From Rhizobium rhizoryzae (GTDB taxonomy: Bacteria > Pseudomonadota > Alphaproteobacteria > Rhizobiales > Rhizobiaceae): a stretch of DNA of 64,000 nt. A model generated the notes under the pieces. The model did no database searches. It saw nothing but the letters and a program-made list of their open reading frames with translations, and had not been told where the DNA came from. The position numbers and the translations under genes were made by a program. Within the stretch, counting starts at the first letter, position 1, and every line of letters starts with the position of its first letter. The stretch covers positions 1,345,501 through 1,409,500 of the forward strand of contig NZ_CP049250.1 in assembly GCF_011046895.1 (NCBI RefSeq), given 5' to 3'. Shown one piece after another: positions 47,343-57,352 of this stretch.

Positions 47343-48476
47343 GTGACTGTGACATTATCGCGTGAAAACGAGCGTGTGGTTCATGTGCCATTGGGAGATC
47401 GGGCTTACGATATCCTGATCGGGCCGGATCTCATCAGTCATGCCGGTGGTGAAATCACGTCGCGCCTTAAGGTTCGCAAGGCAGCCATCGTGACGGATGA
47501 GAATGTCGCAAGCCAGTATCTGGACCGGCTGGTGGACAGCCTCCAGACCGATGGCGTCGAGACTGTCTCGCTGACATTGCCGCCGGGTGAAAAGACCAAG
47601 AGCCTTGAGCCGCTGGCCGCCGTCTGCGACATGGCGCTCTCGGCCCGCATCGAGCGCAACGATGCCATCATCGCGCTGGGTGGCGGCGTGATCGGTGATC
47701 TTGCGGGCTTTGCGGCGGGCATCGTGCGGCGCGGTGTTCGCTTCGTGCAGATCCCGACTTCGCTTCTGTCGCAGGTGGATTCGTCCGTCGGCGGCAAGAC
47801 CGGCATCAATTCGCGCCACGGCAAGAACCTGCTGGGTGTCTTCCATCAGCCGGATCTCGTGCTGTCGGATACGAGTGCACTCGATAGCCTCAGCGAGCGT
47901 GAATTTCGCGCCGGTTACGCCGAAGTTGCCAAATATGGTCTCATCGATCGGCCGGACTTCTTTGAGTGGCTGGAAAAGAACTGGCGCGACGTCTTCGCGG
48001 GCGGACCTGCGCGGGCGGAGGCAATTGCCATCAGCTGCCAGTCCAAGGCGGATGTCGTCGTGGAGGACGAGCGCGAAACTGGCCGTCGCGCGCTGCTGAA
48101 CCTTGGCCACACTTTCGGCCATGCGCTGGAAGCGGCCACGCAGTATGACAGCAGCCGTCTCGTGCATGGCGAGGGTGTCGCCATCGGCATGGTTCTGGCA
48201 CATCGTTTTTCGGCACGCCTCAATCTTGCCAGCACCGATGACGCCAAGCGCGTGGAAGCACATCTGAAGGCCGTGGGGCTGCCGACGGAGATTTCAGATA
48301 TTCCGGGCGAACTGCCGCCGACGGAGGTGCTGATGGATGCGATTGCGCAGGACAAGAAGGTCAAGAGCGGCAAGCTCACCTTCATCCTGACCCATGGGAT
48401 CGGCCAGAGTTTCGTGGCCAATGATGTTGCGGCATCGGAGGTCGAGCTCTTCCTGAAGGAGACCTTGGCGCGGTAA
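47343..48476 (+). CDS. aroB: 3-dehydroquinate synthase
   Basis: The 377-residue NAD- and metal-dependent enzyme turns DAHP into 3-dehydroquinate, the second shikimate-pathway step. Visible are the NAD motif ALGGGVIGDLAGFAAG, PTSLLSQVDSSVGGKTGIN, and the metal ligands in NLGHTFGHALE and HGEGVAIGM. The start is GTG, three bases after aroK. The stop shares a base with the next start (TAATG), so aroK, aroB and the CorC-like gene form one coupled unit. Confidence 0.95.
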   Translation: MTVTLSRENERVVHVPLGDRAYDILIGPDLISHAGGEITSRLKVRKAAIVTDENVASQYLDRLVDSLQTDGVETVSLTLPPGEKTKSLEPLAAVCDMALSARIERNDAIIALGGGVIGDLAGFAAGIVRRGVRFVQIPTSLLSQVDSSVGGKTGINSRHGKNLLGVFHQPDLVLSDTSALDSLSEREFRAGYAEVAKYGLIDRPDFFEWLEKNWRDVFAGGPARAEAIAISCQSKADVVVEDERETGRRALLNLGHTFGHALEAATQYDSSRLVHGEGVAIGMVLAHRFSARLNLASTDDAKRVEAHLKAVGLPTEISDIPGELPPTEVLMDAIAQDKKVKSGKLTFILTHGIGQSFVANDVAASEVELFLKETLAR

Positions 48477-49780
48477 TGTTTGACCAGCTGTATGGCTTCC
48501 TCGCGGAATACTGGTTGACGCTGATCTCGATCCTGTTGCTGATCGGGTTCTCGGCGTTTTTTTCCGGCTCCGAAACGGCACTGACGGCGGCGTCCCGTTC
48601 CCGCATGCATACGCTGGAAGCCAATGGCGACGAACGCGCAGGGCTGGTGAGCCGGTTGATCGAGCGACGCGACCGGTTGATCGGTGCGCTTCTGATCGGC
48701 AACAATCTTGTCAATATCCTGGCCTCGTCGCTGACGACCAGCCTGTTCCTAGGTATTTTGGGTCAGTCAGGCGTGGCGATTGCCACTATCGTGATGACCG
48801 TGCTGCTGGTGATCTTCTCGGAAGTGCTGCCGAAGAGCTGGGCGATTTCGGCGCCAGACCGGTTTGCCATCACCGTTGCGCCTGTCGTGCGTCTTTTCGT
48901 TGCAGTCGCGGGACCGCTTTCCAGCGCCGTCAATGCCATCGTCCGTTTCATTCTATCTCTGTTCGGTGTCAATCTCTCTCGCGAGGAGTCGATGCTGACG
49001 GCGCATGAGGAACTGCGCGGCGCTCTCGACCTCCTGCATCGCGAGGGCTCGGTCATCAAGGCTGATCGTGACCGGCTGGGTGGATTGCTCGATCTTGAGG
49101 AACTGGAAGTTTCTGACGTCATGAAGCACCGCACGGTGATGCGGGCGATCAACGCGGATGATCCACCGGAAGTCATTGTGCGCACGGTGCTGGAAAGTCC
49201 GTTCACGCGCATGCCGCTCTGGCGCGGCTCCACGGAAAACATCATCGGCATTGTTCATGCCAAGGATCTGCTGCGCGCGCTCGCCGAACCGAACATGGAG
49301 CCGCGTGACCTCGACGTAGGCAAGATCGCTCAGAAGCCGTGGTTCGTGCCCGATACGACCAGCCTCAAGGACCAGCTGAACGCCTTCCTGCGCCGCAAGA
49401 TGCATTTTGCTGTCGTGGTGGATGAATACGGCGAGGTTCAGGGCATCGTGACGCTGGAGGATATTCTGGAGGAAATCGTCGGCGACATTGCCGATGAGCA
49501 CGATCTGGAAATCCAGGGCGTTCGTCAGGAAGCAGACGGATCGATTGTCGTCGATGGTTCGGTGCCGATTCGCGACCTCAACCGGGCGCTCGACTGGCGT
49601 CTGCCGGATGAGGAGGCGACGACAATCGCCGGTCTCGTCATCCACGAATCAAAGCTGATCCCGCAGGAGCGGCAGACCTTCACCTTCCACGGCAAGCGCT
49701 TCATCATCATGAAGCGCGAGAAGAACCGCATTACCAAGCTGCGCATCCGGCCGGCGGAAGATCTGCCCCCCGGCCAGTAA
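48476..49780 (+). CDS. CNNM/CorC-family membrane protein (HlyC/CorC transporter family)
   Basis: A 434-residue protein with an N-terminal DUF21 membrane domain (about four segments, residues 1-180), a CBS-domain pair (residues ~200-340, with VVVDEYGEVQGIVTLEDILEEIVGDI) and the C-terminal CorC_HlyC domain. CNNM relatives export magnesium or resist cobalt; older annotation calls them hemolysins without good reason. The ATG overlaps the aroB stop by one base. Confidence 0.9.
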   Translation: MFDQLYGFLAEYWLTLISILLLIGFSAFFSGSETALTAASRSRMHTLEANGDERAGLVSRLIERRDRLIGALLIGNNLVNILASSLTTSLFLGILGQSGVAIATIVMTVLLVIFSEVLPKSWAISAPDRFAITVAPVVRLFVAVAGPLSSAVNAIVRFILSLFGVNLSREESMLTAHEELRGALDLLHREGSVIKADRDRLGGLLDLEELEVSDVMKHRTVMRAINADDPPEVIVRTVLESPFTRMPLWRGSTENIIGIVHAKDLLRALAEPNMEPRDLDVGKIAQKPWFVPDTTSLKDQLNAFLRRKMHFAVVVDEYGEVQGIVTLEDILEEIVGDIADEHDLEIQGVRQEADGSIVVDGSVPIRDLNRALDWRLPDEEATTIAGLVIHESKLIPQERQTFTFHGKRFIIMKREKNRITKLRIRPAEDLPPGQ

Positions 49781-49794
49781 TCACCGTCGCATTG

Positions 49795-50076
49795 CTACCA
49801 GCGGGTCGCTTCACCCGGTGCGGCAGGCTCAACCGCCAGCGCATGCAGGCCCGCATCCAGCTCCGGCTTCAGAAGCTCGTTCACCAATCGGTGCCTTGCA
49901 AGGCGGGTCATGCCCGTGAAACGATCCGAGATCACCCGCACCCGCATATGCGTTTCTCCAGTACCGGTGATGTCCGGCTGGTGACCTGCGTGATGATGGC
50001 TTTCGTCGATCACTTCCAGCCGCTGGGGAGCGAGGTTTTGCGTGAGAACGGCTTCAATTCGGGCGCGAACGGACAT
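49795..50076 (-). CDS. bolA: BolA-family protein
   Basis: A 93-residue BolA domain, MSVRARIEAVLTQNLAPQRLEVIDESHHHAGH..., with the conserved histidines of the SHxHxGH region (here ESHHHAGH) and the C-terminal VNELLKPELDAGLHALAVE. BolA proteins bind monothiol glutaredoxins and [2Fe-2S] clusters and affect iron homeostasis and cell shape. It ends 14 bases from the converging CorC-like gene. The start in front of SVRARIE is chosen over an unrelated upstream extension. Confidence 0.92.
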   Translation of the reverse strand: MSVRARIEAVLTQNLAPQRLEVIDESHHHAGHQPDITGTGETHMRVRVISDRFTGMTRLARHRLVNELLKPELDAGLHALAVEPAAPGEATRW

Positions 50077-50183
50077 GATCCAAAACCTCGTGTGAACGTA
50101 CAAAAAGGGCGGTCCAAAAAGCAGCAACAAAGGGGTTTGTCAATTCTTGTTCTGACCCGTCCCGCACCCCATAATGTGGCCAT

Positions 50184-50807
50184 ATGAAACTCGATTCCAA
50201 ATATTTCGACCGCATCCGGACGCGCCGGAAACGTGAGCAGGATGCGGCGCCGCAAACGCCGACCTGCCAGTGGGACGGGTGCGACAAGCCGGGGGCTCAC
50301 CGTGCACCCGTGGGACGCAACGCCGAGAACCAGTTCTTTCTGTTCTGCTTCGAGCATGTAAAGGAATACAACAAGGGCTACAACTATTTCTCCGGCCTGT
50401 CGGACAGCGAGATTGCGCGCTACCAGAAGGAGGCGATCACCGGCCATCGCCCGACCTGGACCATCGGCGTCAACAAGGCGGCGAAGGATGCGCCACGCCA
50501 TGCGTCCACGCGATCCGGGTCTGCGGCCAGCTTCAACCGGGTGAAGGATCCGTTTGGTTTCGTACGTGACGGCGGTGCGTCTGCGGGTGCGCAGACCGCG
50601 GTTCGCAAGGTAAAGACGCTGGAAGCGAAAGCTTTCGACACAATGGGCTTGACGGCAGCCGCAACAGCGGCAGAAATCAAGAGCCGCTACAAGGAACTGG
50701 TCAAGAAGCACCATCCGGACGCGAACGGCGGCGATCGCGGTTCGGAAGAACGATTTAGGGCTGTGATACAGGCCTACCAATTGTTAAAGCAGTCCGGTTT
50801 CTGCTAA
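50184..50807 (+). CDS. DnaJ-domain (J-domain) protein
   Basis: A 207-residue protein whose C-terminal ~60 residues form a J domain with the HPD motif in YKELVKKHHPDANGGDRGSEERF. The N-terminal part has a CxxxxC...C pattern (TCQWDGCDKPGAHRAP...FCFEH) that could bind zinc. The J domain stimulates a DnaK partner. Being placed before cobS is a recurrent rhizobial order, but a direct link with cobaltochelatase has not been shown to my knowledge. Confidence 0.9.
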   Translation: MKLDSKYFDRIRTRRKREQDAAPQTPTCQWDGCDKPGAHRAPVGRNAENQFFLFCFEHVKEYNKGYNYFSGLSDSEIARYQKEAITGHRPTWTIGVNKAAKDAPRHASTRSGSAASFNRVKDPFGFVRDGGASAGAQTAVRKVKTLEAKAFDTMGLTAAATAAEIKSRYKELVKKHHPDANGGDRGSEERFRAVIQAYQLLKQSGFC

Positions 50808-50879
50808 GCCGTTCTGGTGCAAGGCAACATGACAGAGAGGATTGCGACCGGACCTTAGCCGGTTCGGCGTGGAGTGGTG

Positions 50880-51872
50880 ATGAGCAAAATCGATCTTGAT
50901 ATAACCAATCTTCCGGATACCACCGTTTCTGTCCGGGATGTCTTCGGCATCGACACGGACCTTCAGGTTCCCGCCTATTCGAATGGCGACCCTTACGTGC
51001 CGGAACTCGATCCCGACTATCTCTTCGACCGGGACACGACTCTGGCAATTCTGGCCGGTTTTGCTCATAACCGACGCGTCATGGTGTCCGGCTATCACGG
51101 CACCGGCAAGTCCACCCATATCGAACAGGTCGCCGCGCGCCTCAACTGGCCGTGCGTGCGTATCAACCTCGATAGCCATGTCAGCCGTATCGATCTCGTC
51201 GGCAAGGACGCAATCGTTCTGAAGGATGGCAAGCAGGTTACCGAGTTCAAGGACGGCATCCTGCCCTGGGCCTATCAGCACAATGTGGCGCTGGTGTTCG
51301 ATGAGTATGATGCGGGCCGTCCCGATGTCATGTTCGTCATCCAGCGCGTTCTGGAAAGCTCGGGCCGCCTGACGCTTCTCGATCAGAGCCGCGTCATCCG
51401 TCCTCACCCCGCCTTCCGCATTTTCGCAACCGCCAATACGGTCGGCCTCGGCGATACCACGGGCCTCTATCACGGCACGCAGCAGATCAACCAGGCGCAG
51501 ATGGACCGCTGGTCGATCGTCACCACGCTGAACTATCTGCCGCACGACAAGGAAGTCGATATCGTCGCCGCCAAGGTCAAGGCGTTCGGTGGGTCGGCGC
51601 AGGGTCGCGAAACCGTATCCAAGATGGTGCGGGTGGCGGACATGACCCGTTCTGCCTTCATGAACGGCGATCTTTCCACGGTCATGAGCCCGCGTACGGT
51701 CATCACCTGGGCGGAAAATGCGGCGATCTTCGGCGACGTCGCTTTCGCGTTCCGCATCACCTTCCTCAACAAGTGTGATGAGCTGGAACGGACGCTGGTG
51801 GCAGAACAGTATCAGCGTGCCTTCGGTGTCGAACTGAAGGAAAGCGCCGCGAACATCGTTCTCGGGGCTTGA
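50880..51872 (+). CDS. cobS: Cobaltochelatase subunit CobS
   Basis: A 330-residue AAA+ ATPase of the aerobic cobaltochelatase CobNST, which inserts cobalt into hydrogenobyrinic acid a,c-diamide. The Walker A motif [15 protein letters not shown] is near residue 78 and the Walker [14 protein letters not shown] near 138, with sensor [14 protein letters not shown]. The ATG at [12 protein letters not shown] is preferred; two GTG codons lie just upstream in frame. cobT follows after 35 bases. The product supports the B12-dependent mutase encoded elsewhere in the window. Confidence 0.96.
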   Translation: MSKIDLDITNLPDTTVSVRDVFGIDTDLQVPAYSNGDPYVPELDPDYLFDRDTTLAILAGFAHNRRVMVSGYHGTGKSTHIEQVAARLNWPCVRINLDSHVSRIDLVGKDAIVLKDGKQVTEFKDGILPWAYQHNVALVFDEYDAGRPDVMFVIQRVLESSGRLTLLDQSRVIRPHPAFRIFATANTVGLGDTTGLYHGTQQINQAQMDRWSIVTTLNYLPHDKEVDIVAAKVKAFGGSAQGRETVSKMVRVADMTRSAFMNGDLSTVMSPRTVITWAENAAIFGDVAFAFRITFLNKCDELERTLVAEQYQRAFGVELKESAANIVLGA

Positions 51873-51907
51873 GTGCCGAGAGGCAGGTAGCGCAGGCAGC
51901 AAGGTAG

Positions 51908-53815
51908 ATGAGCATGGCAGGCCGCGGCGACAACACCAAGGCGAAGACTGGCGGACCGGTGGATACCGAGCCGTTGCGTCGCGCGATCACCGGTTGCGTG
52001 CGCTCCATCGCAGGCAATGGCGAGGTGGAGGTTTCCTTCGCCAATGAACGTCCGGGCATGGCGGGAGATCGTATCCGCCTTCCCGAACTTTCGAAGCGGC
52101 CTACCGCGCATGAACTGGCCGTGACCCGTGGCCTGGGCGATTCCATGGCGCTCCGCCTTGCCTGCCATGATACGAGCGTGCATGCGGCCATGTCGCCGCA
52201 GGGCACGGATGCGCGCGCCGTGTTCGATGCCGTCGAGCAGGCTCGCGTTGAATCCATCGGCTCGCTGCGGATGGAAGGCGTTGCCAGCAACATCAACAGC
52301 ATGAATGCCGAGAAATATTCGAAGGCGAATTTCTCCGGCGTGCAGCGGCAGGAAGATGCGCCGATCGGCGAAGCCATGGCCATGCTGGTGCGCGAAAAGC
52401 TGACGGGCACCGCTCCGCCCGCGTCCGCTGGCAAGGTGCTGGATCTCTGGCGTCCGTATTTTGAGCAGACGATTGCGGGCGATCTCGACAATCTCAAAAC
52501 GGTCATCGACGACCAGCAGGCCTTCGGCAAGCTGGTGCGCCACATGTTGTCCTCCATGCAGATGGCGGAAGACTATGGCGACGAGGAAAACGATCCGGAA
52601 CAGATGGAAAATCCGGATGATGAAGAGCAGCCGCGCAGCAACGAGACCGAGAACGAAGAGGTAGAGGAAGACGCTGGTTCCGATGCCGCCCCGGCCGAGG
52701 AAAGCCAGGCCGCGGAGGAGCAGCTCGACGAAGGCGAAATGGACGGCGCGGAAATCTCCGACGACGACATGACCGACGACGATGCGGACCAGTCGGAAAC
52801 GCCCGGAGAAACCAAGCGCCCGAACCTGCCCTTCGACGATTTCAACGAGAAGGTGGATTACAACATCTTCACGCAGGAATTCGACGAGGAAATTACGGCG
52901 GAAGAACTGTGCGACGAGGCGGAACTCGACCGTCTGCGCGCTTTCCTCGACAAGCAGCTTGCCCATCTGCAGGGCGCTGTGGGGCGCCTGGCAAACCGGC
53001 TGCAGCGCCGCCTGATGGCACAGCAGAATCGCTCGTGGGAATTCGACCTGGAAGAGGGCTATCTCGATCCGGCGCGTCTTGTGCGTCTGGTGATCGATCC
53101 CATGCAACCGCTTTCCTTCAAGCGCGAGCGTGATACGAAATTCCGCGATACGGTCGTTTCGCTGGTCATCGATAATTCCGGCTCCATGCGTGGACGTCCC
53201 ATTACCGTTGCCGCAACCTGCGCCGATATTCTGGCGCGCACGCTGGAGCGTTCGGGCGTCAAGGTGGAAATTCTCGGCTTTACGACGAAGGCGTGGAAGG
53301 GTGGCCAGAGCCGTGAGCAGTGGCTGGCCAGCGGCAAGCCGCCGACGCCTGGCCGTCTCAACGATCTGCGCCATATCGTCTACAAGTCGGCGGATGCGCC
53401 ATGGCGTCGTTCGCGCCGCAATCTCGGCCTGATGATGCGCGAAGGTTTGCTGAAGGAAAACATCGATGGCGAAGCGCTGATGTGGGCGCATAATCGTCTG
53501 ATCGGTCGTCCCGAGCAGCGCAAGATCATGATGATGATTTCGGACGGCGCCCCGGTGGATGATTCTACGCTGTCGGTCAATCCGGGCAATTATCTGGAGC
53601 GCCACCTGCGGGCCGTCATCGAGCAGATCGAGACGAAGTCGCCGGTCGAGCTTCTGGCCATCGGCATCGGCCACGATGTCACACGCTATTACCAGCGCGC
53701 GGTCACCATCGTGGATGCAGACGAGCTGGCCGGTGCCATGACCGAGCAGCTGGCGGCATTGTTCGATGAAAATTCCGGACGTGGACGTGGTCGCGGCGTG
53801 CGCCGTGCAGGCTAG
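51908..53815 (+). CDS. cobT: Cobaltochelatase subunit CobT
   Basis: A 635-residue partner of CobS. The N-terminal domain is followed by a very acidic linker (about residues 215-300, mostly Glu/Asp), and then a C-terminal von Willebrand A domain with the MIDAS motif [12 protein letters not shown] near residue 420. CobS and CobT form a ring complex that drives CobN, as ChlI/ChlD do in magnesium chelatase. Length fits the family. The gene's last 50 bases overlap the next gene in another frame. Confidence 0.96.
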   Translation: MSMAGRGDNTKAKTGGPVDTEPLRRAITGCVRSIAGNGEVEVSFANERPGMAGDRIRLPELSKRPTAHELAVTRGLGDSMALRLACHDTSVHAAMSPQGTDARAVFDAVEQARVESIGSLRMEGVASNINSMNAEKYSKANFSGVQRQEDAPIGEAMAMLVREKLTGTAPPASAGKVLDLWRPYFEQTIAGDLDNLKTVIDDQQAFGKLVRHMLSSMQMAEDYGDEENDPEQMENPDDEEQPRSNETENEEVEEDAGSDAAPAEESQAAEEQLDEGEMDGAEISDDDMTDDDADQSETPGETKRPNLPFDDFNEKVDYNIFTQEFDEEITAEELCDEAELDRLRAFLDKQLAHLQGAVGRLANRLQRRLMAQQNRSWEFDLEEGYLDPARLVRLVIDPMQPLSFKRERDTKFRDTVVSLVIDNSGSMRGRPITVAATCADILARTLERSGVKVEILGFTTKAWKGGQSREQWLASGKPPTPGRLNDLRHIVYKSADAPWRRSRRNLGLMMREGLLKENIDGEALMWAHNRLIGRPEQRKIMMMISDGAPVDDSTLSVNPGNYLERHLRAVIEQIETKSPVELLAIGIGHDVTRYYQRAVTIVDADELAGAMTEQLAALFDENSGRGRGRGVRRAG

Positions 53816-54827
53816 GACGAAGCGCGGGTTGCGCCCGCTCGCTCTTCTGGCCGGTTTGCTGGCTTTGGTTCCCCCGCTGGCAGGGCAGGCGGCGGAAGCG
53901 GTGGATGCGCCGGTGCAGGTGCGCCAGATCGCGACGTTCAAGCCGGGATCGACCGAGACGCGCTTTGGCGGCCTTGAATTCGTCGGCGGTCTGGAGTTCA
54001 CCTCGCAGGAATACCTGCTGGGTTCCATATCCAGCATCCGTTTTCGCCCGGATGGCAAGAGCTTCGTCTCCGTCCTCGACACGGGCCATTGGCTGACGGG
54101 TGAACTGGATCATGACGCGAATGGTCGGCCTTCCGGATTATCCAGTCTGAAAATTACTGCGATGCGGGACGCGAGCGGTGACGAGCCCTCCGGCAAAGGC
54201 GATATCGATGCCGAAGGCGTAACGCTTCGGGATGGCCAGGTTATCGTCAGTTTCGAGCGAAGGCACCGCGTCGATATCTATCCTGATCCCGGTTTTGAAG
54301 CGGCGAAACCGTCTCGCACGCTCGACATTCTCATCCCCAAAGGTGAATTGCGCGGCAATGGCTCTCTGGAAACGGTTGTCGTGGCACCGGAGCCAAGTCC
54401 GCTCAAGGGCGCCGTTCTGACGATTGCCGAGCGCAGTGTGGACAAGCAGGGCCGTCTTTACGCCGCCATCCTTGAAGGTCCATTGAAGGGGCAGTTCAAG
54501 GTGAAGCGCGATGAGCCTTGGGATGTCACGGATGGCGCATTTCTGCCCGGCGGTGATCTGCTGCTTCTGGAGCGGCGGTTCAGTTTCATCGGTGGTGTCG
54601 GCATGCGCATTCGCCGCATTGCGGGCGATAGCATCAGGCCCGGTGCCGTTATCGATGGGCCGGTGCTTCTGGAGGCCGATCAGAACGACCAGATCGACAA
54701 TATGGAGGGGCTCGATGTGGTCACCGGCCCGGATGGCCGCCCACATCTGATCCTGATTTCGGACGATAATCACTCCATCCTCCAGCGCAATCTGCTTCTG
54801 GAATTCCGGTTGGCCGAACAGGGCTGA
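53766..54827 (+). CDS. Esterase-like activity of phytase family protein, exported
   Basis: A 353-residue protein with the phytase-like beta-propeller domain called esterase-like (PF13449 type): [61 protein letters not shown]. An N-terminal hydrophobic segment ([25 protein letters not shown]) acts as a signal peptide, so it should be periplasmic. The natural substrate is unknown. The start overlaps the cobT end by 50 bases, which is long; a start at an internal codon nearer the signal peptide is possible. Confidence 0.85.
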   Translation: MKIPDVDVVAACAVQARTKRGLRPLALLAGLLALVPPLAGQAAEAVDAPVQVRQIATFKPGSTETRFGGLEFVGGLEFTSQEYLLGSISSIRFRPDGKSFVSVLDTGHWLTGELDHDANGRPSGLSSLKITAMRDASGDEPSGKGDIDAEGVTLRDGQVIVSFERRHRVDIYPDPGFEAAKPSRTLDILIPKGELRGNGSLETVVVAPEPSPLKGAVLTIAERSVDKQGRLYAAILEGPLKGQFKVKRDEPWDVTDGAFLPGGDLLLLERRFSFIGGVGMRIRRIAGDSIRPGAVIDGPVLLEADQNDQIDNMEGLDVVTGPDGRPHLILISDDNHSILQRNLLLEFRLAEQG

Positions 54828-55059
54828 CAGGGCTGAGAGGGAAACGACCCCGGTCAATTGCGGGCAGCAGAATTTCGCCTTCCAGACCCTCTGCCTTTGG
54901 CACAGTGACAACCGGCCTTTTTCTGGTGCGAACAGAAGGCAGAAGTTTCAAAAGAGCCAGACAGAAGGCAGGTGGTATGATCACCAGCAACGCCTTGATG
55001 ATATCTGGCGAGGCTCGGAAAGTGGCCAGAAGGTCGGCAGCGAGATTGTAATCGTTCAT
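54721..55059 (-). CDS. Small putative membrane protein, 112 residues
   Basis: The product begins MNDYNLAADLLATFRASPDI, followed by a hydrophobic segment (IIKALLVIIPPAFCLALLKLL) and then a polar, proline-rich tail that looks less like normal coding sequence. A GGGAGG site lies about 10 bases before the ATG. The first ~45 codons have local codon preference; the end overlaps the phytase-like gene on the other strand by 107 bases. The 3' part may be degenerate through an old frameshift. No family assigned. Confidence 0.45.
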   Translation of the reverse strand: MNDYNLAADLLATFRASPDIIKALLVIIPPAFCLALLKLLPSVRTRKRPVVTVPKAEGLEGEILLPAIDRGRFPLSPVSPVRPTGIPEADCAGGWSDYRPKSGSDVGGHPGR

Positions 55060-55220
55060 GGCTTTGACGCCTCCCGGTCTGCGCGTCTTCAAGGCGTGGA
55101 GCGCGGGCAGCCGGTGAACGATCAAAAGCCCGCCCACCGACACGCCGCATCGTGTAACACGCAGTGTTTGAAACGGAGGAGAAGGCACGCCAAAGGCCAA
55201 GTCACTTGGAAGCCTCTGGC

Positions 55221-55307
55221 GGCCGGGGAGTTCGAAAATCGCGTACGTACGACTGCCCTGACCTTTAGGTGCAAGCACCTTGGACATGCGTCAGGGCCTC
55301 CCCAGCC
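55221..55307. ncRNA. Candidate structured RNA or leader with nested inverted repeats
   Basis: Nested arms pair in order: GGC/GCC and GGGGAG (55225-55230)/CTCCCC (55298-55303), then GCCCTGAC (55255-55262)/GTCAGGGC (55290-55297), then AGGTGC (55267-55272)/GCACCT (55275-55280) with loop AA. A large one-sided bubble separates the outer and middle stems. A second hairpin follows at 55344-55367. The rod-with-bubble shape is reminiscent of regulatory RNAs, but no known family was recognised and the strand is undecided. Confidence 0.3.
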
Positions 55308-55584
55308 ATAGAAGGTGGAGAGCTTATAAGCCAAGCTCAAGCGCTCAGCCACCAATCGGTGACTGAGAGGACATCTCGTTTAGCGGATGCCAGCTGTTCT
55401 CGGAGGGGTTTTCGACGCCCCGGAACCGGCCTGTTACTTCCGGTTCCGCGGTCAGTCTATGCCGCCAAGGTTGCATCTGCAATTGCAAGATGTAGGGGAT
55501 TTATTCCGTGCATGCGCATGCAATCAGCCGCTTTACCTTTGGAAGTAAGTTCGGGCGATGCCCATAGGGCGCGGACGCCGCATA

Positions 55585-55630
55585 CCCCCCTCTGTCCTGC
55601 CGGACATCTCCCCCTTGAAGCGGGGGAGAT
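55585..55630 (-). repeat. GC-rich palindromic repeat, copy 1 (inverted)
   Basis: Reverse-complement version of the two later copies; holds the CTCCCCC...GGGGGAG hairpin and the TCCTGCCGGACA block. Confidence 0.75.
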
Positions 55631-55643
55631 CGGCAGAACGGCT

Positions 55644-55949
55644 GATGCTCGCACACTATCTCCCGTCGATGGAGTTTTGCTAAGCACGACAGGGCAAGAT
55701 CTGGAGCCAAGGGCTAACCACGAATCGATCTCCCCCCTTGAGGGGGAGATGTCCGGCAGGACAGAGGGGGGGAAGCCCCGGATAAAGACTGTGCGAGATG
55801 CTCGCGCACCATCTCCCGTCGATGGAGTTTTGCTAAGCACGATAGGGCAAGATCTGGAGCGAAGGGCTAACCACGGATCGATCTCCCCCCTTGAGGGGGA
55901 GATGTCCGGCAGGACAGAGGGGGGTTAAGCCCCGGATAGAGACTGTGCG
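55644..55949 (+). repeat. Tandem duplication of a 153-bp unit
   Basis: Two units (55644-55796 and 55797-55949) match with only a few substitutions. Each starts GATGCTCGC and ends near GACTGTGCG. Each contains one copy of the GC-rich palindrome (55728-55772 and 55881-55924), a hairpin of CTCCCCC and GGGGGAG with the TGTCCGGCAGGACA arm. Confidence 0.85.
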
Positions 55950-56602
55950 TCTGGTACTCAGGTCCGATCGGTCACGCCGCAGCCTAAAAAAACTTGGTCT
56001 TCCCAAATTTTTTCGCCCCTCACTCCGCCACCCCCTCGCACTCATGTTTCAATTCCCTCGTTCCGCAACGGTTACACCAGCAGGCGTACTGGCGATGCGG
56101 AGCCGGCGCGGGCGTGAAGGGCAAGACGCAAAACCTTCACCTCCGGGTTCGCGGAAAATGGTCTCCCTCTGGCGACACGGGGGAAATGGAAGGGCGTCGG
56201 ATCTAACCCTCCATTTCATCTCCGAACTGGCGCGTCAGGCGTGCCTGTGTGGCACACATGGGGAATGGTGTCGGGAAGGTCTGTCGGTTCAATCCGCCGG
56301 ATCACCGGGAGCCGATAGGTTTCAACAAACCTTTCCGGCAGCCATTCCAGGCAGAGAGACCGAAGTCGCGGGCATAAACCGCTGAACGGGGCGCTGAGAG
56401 GTGTCACCTTCTACTACCATATCGAGGCAGCTTTCAGTGCCCCGACCGAATACCCCGTATCCCGACACGATACGGCCCGAACTGACCTTCACACCACGGG
56501 CAGGTTCTGCCGCGTGAATACGAGAACGTGCCCGAAATGGACGCGGGTTCTTAGACAACAGATCCAAAAGCCATTCCGAAAATACGGAATCGCCAGTTCT
56601 AT

Positions 56603-57238
56603 TCACACAGTCTTTGCCGGCGGCATGGGCTTCAGGACGCTCATCAGGGCGCCATAGGGCAGGAGCATCAGGAGCCCGACGATTAGCTTCACGGCAAAGT
56701 CACCTATGGCCCAGGAGATCCAGCGCGGTGCTTCCGTGGCAAAGACGCCCAGAATCGGCGCGGAGCCGATAGCGAAGTCATCATTCGCGCCCAGAAAGCC
56801 GAAGACCGGCGCAAAGGAGAGCGAGAAGAACAGCAGCGTATCCAGCGCCGAACCCAACATGGAACCGGCCAGCGGCGCCTGCCACCAGCTTTGACGGCGC
56901 AGCTGGTTGAACACGGAGATATCCAGCAATTGCCCGACCAGATAGGCAGTGCCGGATGCCATCGCGATACGGGGCATGGATGTGTAGAAGGAGAGTGCAA
57001 CACCGACCACGAAACCGGCGAACACGACGCGGCGGGCAATCTTTGGCCCGAACTGGCGGTTCGTCAGGTCTGTGACGAGGAAGGCGGCGGGGTAGGTGAA
57101 GGCGCCCCAGGTCAGAAGGTCGCTCAGATTGATGCCGAACACTGTGCCGGGCATAGGAAACTGGACGAGATAATTCGACGAGACGACGACAAGCGTCATC
57201 AGGGCAATGTAGATGGAGGTCGCGCGCAGATACTGCAT
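56603..57238 (-). CDS. Queuosine precursor transporter (YhhQ/QPTR family)
   Basis: A 211-residue integral membrane protein with about six hydrophobic segments. The family signature is seen in SNYLVQFP, WGAFTYPAAFLVTDLTNRQFG, and the C-terminal AIGDFAVKLIVGLLMLLPYG. Family members import preQ0/preQ1 for tRNA queuosine. The start MQYLRATSIY is chosen; upstream in-frame residues are not family-like. It lies 115 bp downstream of rpmB on the same strand. Confidence 0.9.
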   Translation of the reverse strand: MQYLRATSIYIALMTLVVVSSNYLVQFPMPGTVFGINLSDLLTWGAFTYPAAFLVTDLTNRQFGPKIARRVVFAGFVVGVALSFYTSMPRIAMASGTAYLVGQLLDISVFNQLRRQSWWQAPLAGSMLGSALDTLLFFSLSFAPVFGFLGANDDFAIGSAPILGVFATEAPRWISWAIGDFAVKLIVGLLMLLPYGALMSVLKPMPPAKTV

Positions 57239-57352
57239 TTTTTTACCCTGGGTGATGCCACCAGCTGGAGGACGACAATAGACAACAGAAAAGGCCTGCA
57301 CGGACGAGCCGCCAAGCCTTCACTGAAATTCGGACGCTATCGCGAACGTGAA

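Larger units (their letters stand above)
55060..56602. other. 1.5-kb gene-poor region with repeats
   Basis: I see no credible protein gene here. It contains a foldable segment (55221-55367), three copies of a GC-rich palindromic repeat, and a 153-bp tandem duplication. The right half (55950-56602) has mixed composition and no clear repeat or ORF with local codon preference. The open frames that cross it give repeat-derived peptides such as SPLEGEMSGRTEGG, a known artefact of such repeats in rhizobia. Confidence 0.6.

Noticed and set aside
50808-50879. Cobalamin riboswitch before cobS
   Set aside because: Only 72 bases separate it from the J-domain gene and no B12-box-like element is visible; likewise none was seen before the mutase gene.
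55269-55928. 219-residue plus-strand frame with SPLEGEMSGRTEGG-type repeats
   Set aside because: It is translated from palindromic and tandem DNA repeats; such peptides are a known artefact in rhizobial annotation.
56280-56310. GGTTCAATCC resembling a tRNA T-arm
   Set aside because: The flanking bases do not pair as a T stem, and no acceptor or anticodon arm can be found.
56322-56606. 94-residue minus-strand frame whose GTG overlaps the stop of the queuosine-precursor transporter
   Set aside because: Codon third-position GC is about half, lower than in neighbouring genes, and the peptide shows no domain; the overlap alone is weak evidence.
57239-57352. Possible preQ1 riboswitch before the queuosine-precursor transporter
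   Set aside because: A small stem and an A-run precede the start, but the pseudoknot pairing of the preQ1-I consensus cannot be drawn.
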